Origin: Halobacillus mangrovi
GTDB taxonomy: Bacteria > Bacillota > Bacilli > Bacillales > Halobacillaceae
Assembly (NCBI RefSeq): GCF_002097535.1
Contig: NZ_CP020772.1
Location: 2,108,001 to 2,172,000, forward strand
Reading direction: 5' to 3'
Length of the DNA stretch: 64,000 nt
Part shown: positions 63,186 through 64,000 of the stretch, piece by piece
Numbering within the stretch: position 1 is the first letter of the stretch
Layout of the letters: every line of letters begins with the position of its first letter
Made by a program: the position numbers and the translations under genes
The notes under the pieces: generated by a model
What the model was told of the DNA's origin: nothing
Databases searched by the model: none
The model's input: only the letters and a program-made list of their open reading frames with translations

Positions 63186-63214
63186 AAACTGTAAGTAAAA
63201 AAGGAGGGAAAGCT

Positions 63215-64000
63215 GTGCATAGGGGAAAAGGGATGAAGTTCGTTGGTGATTCACGTGTCACCGCTGAACAAAAAGCCAATTTACCAAAAGACTATTCGGA
63301 ATATCCGGGTCGTACAGAAGCCTTCTGGCCGAACTTCTTGTTAAAAGAATGGCTAGTAGGATCTGTGTTTTTGATCGGTTTCTTAATTCTGACTGCTGCT
63401 CACCCATCACCGCTTGAGCAACAGGCTGACCCGACAAACGCCGGATACATTCCATTGCCTGACTGGTATTTCTTATTCTTATACCAATTTCTAAAATATG
63501 AGTTTGCTGGTGGAGAATTTATCGTACTAGGTGCGATTGTAATGCCAGGACTAGCTTTTGGAGCTTTAATGCTTGCTCCATTTTTGGACCGTGGACCAGA
63601 GCGTCGACCACATAAGCGTCCAATCGCTGTAGGACTAATGCTTCTAGGATTTATTGCAACTTTCTGGTTAACGTATGAATCTGTACAACATGCTGATTAT
63701 GCGCATCGTGCTGAAAAATATGGTGTAAATATTGAAGCGGTAGAATCAGAAATAAACAAGGACGCCCCTGGTTATGCAATATACGAGGCTAACTGTTTAA
63801 GCTGTCATGGTGATTCACTTCAAGGACAAGGAAGTTATCCAGCCCTAATGGGGACTGAAAAATCTGTTGAAGAGATTAAAGACATTGCTGTGAATGGTAT
63901 CGGCCAGATGCCAGCAGGTGTATTCGGTGGCTCTGACGAAGAACTTCAACAGCTTGCTGAATTCATTAAGAACGCAGGTTCTGGTGAAGGAAGTGAAGGA
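63215..64000 (+). CDS. qcrC: Menaquinol-cytochrome c reductase cytochrome b/c subunit (cut by window end)
   Basis: A fusion of the subunit IV part of cytochrome b (about 1-155; LPDWYFLFLYQFLK is the conserved quinol-site region) and a C-terminal cytochrome c domain with the haem motif Cys194-Leu-Ser-Cys197-His198 and Met232 in QMPAG as the likely distal ligand. 262 codons are open to the window edge with no stop, already more than the 255 residues of B. subtilis QcrC, so only a short tail is missing. GTG 63215 follows AAGGAGGG by 6 bases. Confidence 0.93.
   Translation, partial: MHRGKGMKFVGDSRVTAEQKANLPKDYSEYPGRTEAFWPNFLLKEWLVGSVFLIGFLILTAAHPSPLEQQADPTNAGYIPLPDWYFLFLYQFLKYEFAGGEFIVLGAIVMPGLAFGALMLAPFLDRGPERRPHKRPIAVGLMLLGFIATFWLTYESVQHADYAHRAEKYGVNIEAVESEINKDAPGYAIYEANCLSCHGDSLQGQGSYPALMGTEKSVEEIKDIAVNGIGQMPAGVFGGSDEELQQLAEFIKNAGSGEGSEG

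Noticed and set aside
62744..63220. 158-codon frame on the minus strand opposite qcrB
   Set aside because: Antisense to a conserved membrane protein gene, with no supporting signal.

Overview
The window is a continuous stretch of Firmicutes chromosome, about 40% G+C by eye, densely coded and almost all on the + strand. Gene order follows the Bacillus subtilis spoVAF-lysA to qcrC segment closely. It carries many endospore genes (spoVAF, dacB, spmAB, cotJABC, prsW, sleB-ypeB, spoVIF, spoIVA), a menaquinone/cytochrome bc respiratory chain and bacillithiol-type redox genes. This points to an aerobic, spore-forming Bacillaceae. Departures from the B. subtilis order suggest a Halobacillus-like relative, but that genus-level guess is inference. 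I saw no rRNA, tRNA, CRISPR array, insertion sequence or prophage.

Layout. 0-7.5 kb: end of spoVAF, lysA, ppiB, a small HELGH membrane protein, an orphan ribT, convergent ypuF, scpAB, then the sporulation operon dacB-spmA-spmB. 7.5-14.5 kb: rluB and the resABCDE cytochrome c maturation/two-component cluster. 14.5-15.9 kb: a cobalamin riboswitch with its own terminator in front of a DUF4430 lipoprotein and an ECF transporter S component. 16-18 kb: sigX-rsiX behind a textbook SigX promoter. 18-26.8 kb: an XRE regulator, fer, ypbB-recS-ypbD, the spore coat genes cotJABC (minus strand), a CBS-domain protein, ypbG, a CarH-type B12-binding MerR regulator and ypbH. 27-32 kb: ddl, gudB (with a candidate CcpA site), ypdA, a 0.75 kb repeat-filled gap and ansA. 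32-48 kb: prsW, sleB-ypeB, motI, cmk-plsC, ypfD, fni, yphA and the YIEGIA pair, der, gpsA, spoVIF, yphE-yphF, spoIVA. 48-64 kb: hbs, mtrB, hepS-menG-hepT, ndk, the shikimate/tyrosine/histidine genes aroC-aroB-aroH-hisC-tyrA-aroA, an unrecognised protein, ypiA-ypiB, ypiF, and qcrA-qcrB-qcrC, the last cut at the window end.

How the genes work together. ResABC matures c-type cytochromes, including QcrC. ResDE is the redox regulator of that respiratory branch. fni, hepS/hepT and menG supply isoprenoid and menaquinone for the bc complex. The aro genes make chorismate and tyrosine. cmk, plsC, gpsA and ndk serve nucleotide and phospholipid supply.

Points worth a second look: (1) the B12-riboswitch-controlled lipoprotein plus S component, a plausible cobalamin uptake module; (2) the CarH-like photoreceptor with a Glu where the second cobalt-binding His sits in the studied family member; (3) two intergenic hairpin elements with unrelated but perfectly self-complementary 17-bp ends; (4) a 14-bp hairpin that traps the start codon of an unrecognised gene in the aro cluster; (5) loss of trpEDCFBA and mtrA from their usual places although TRAP (mtrB) is kept.
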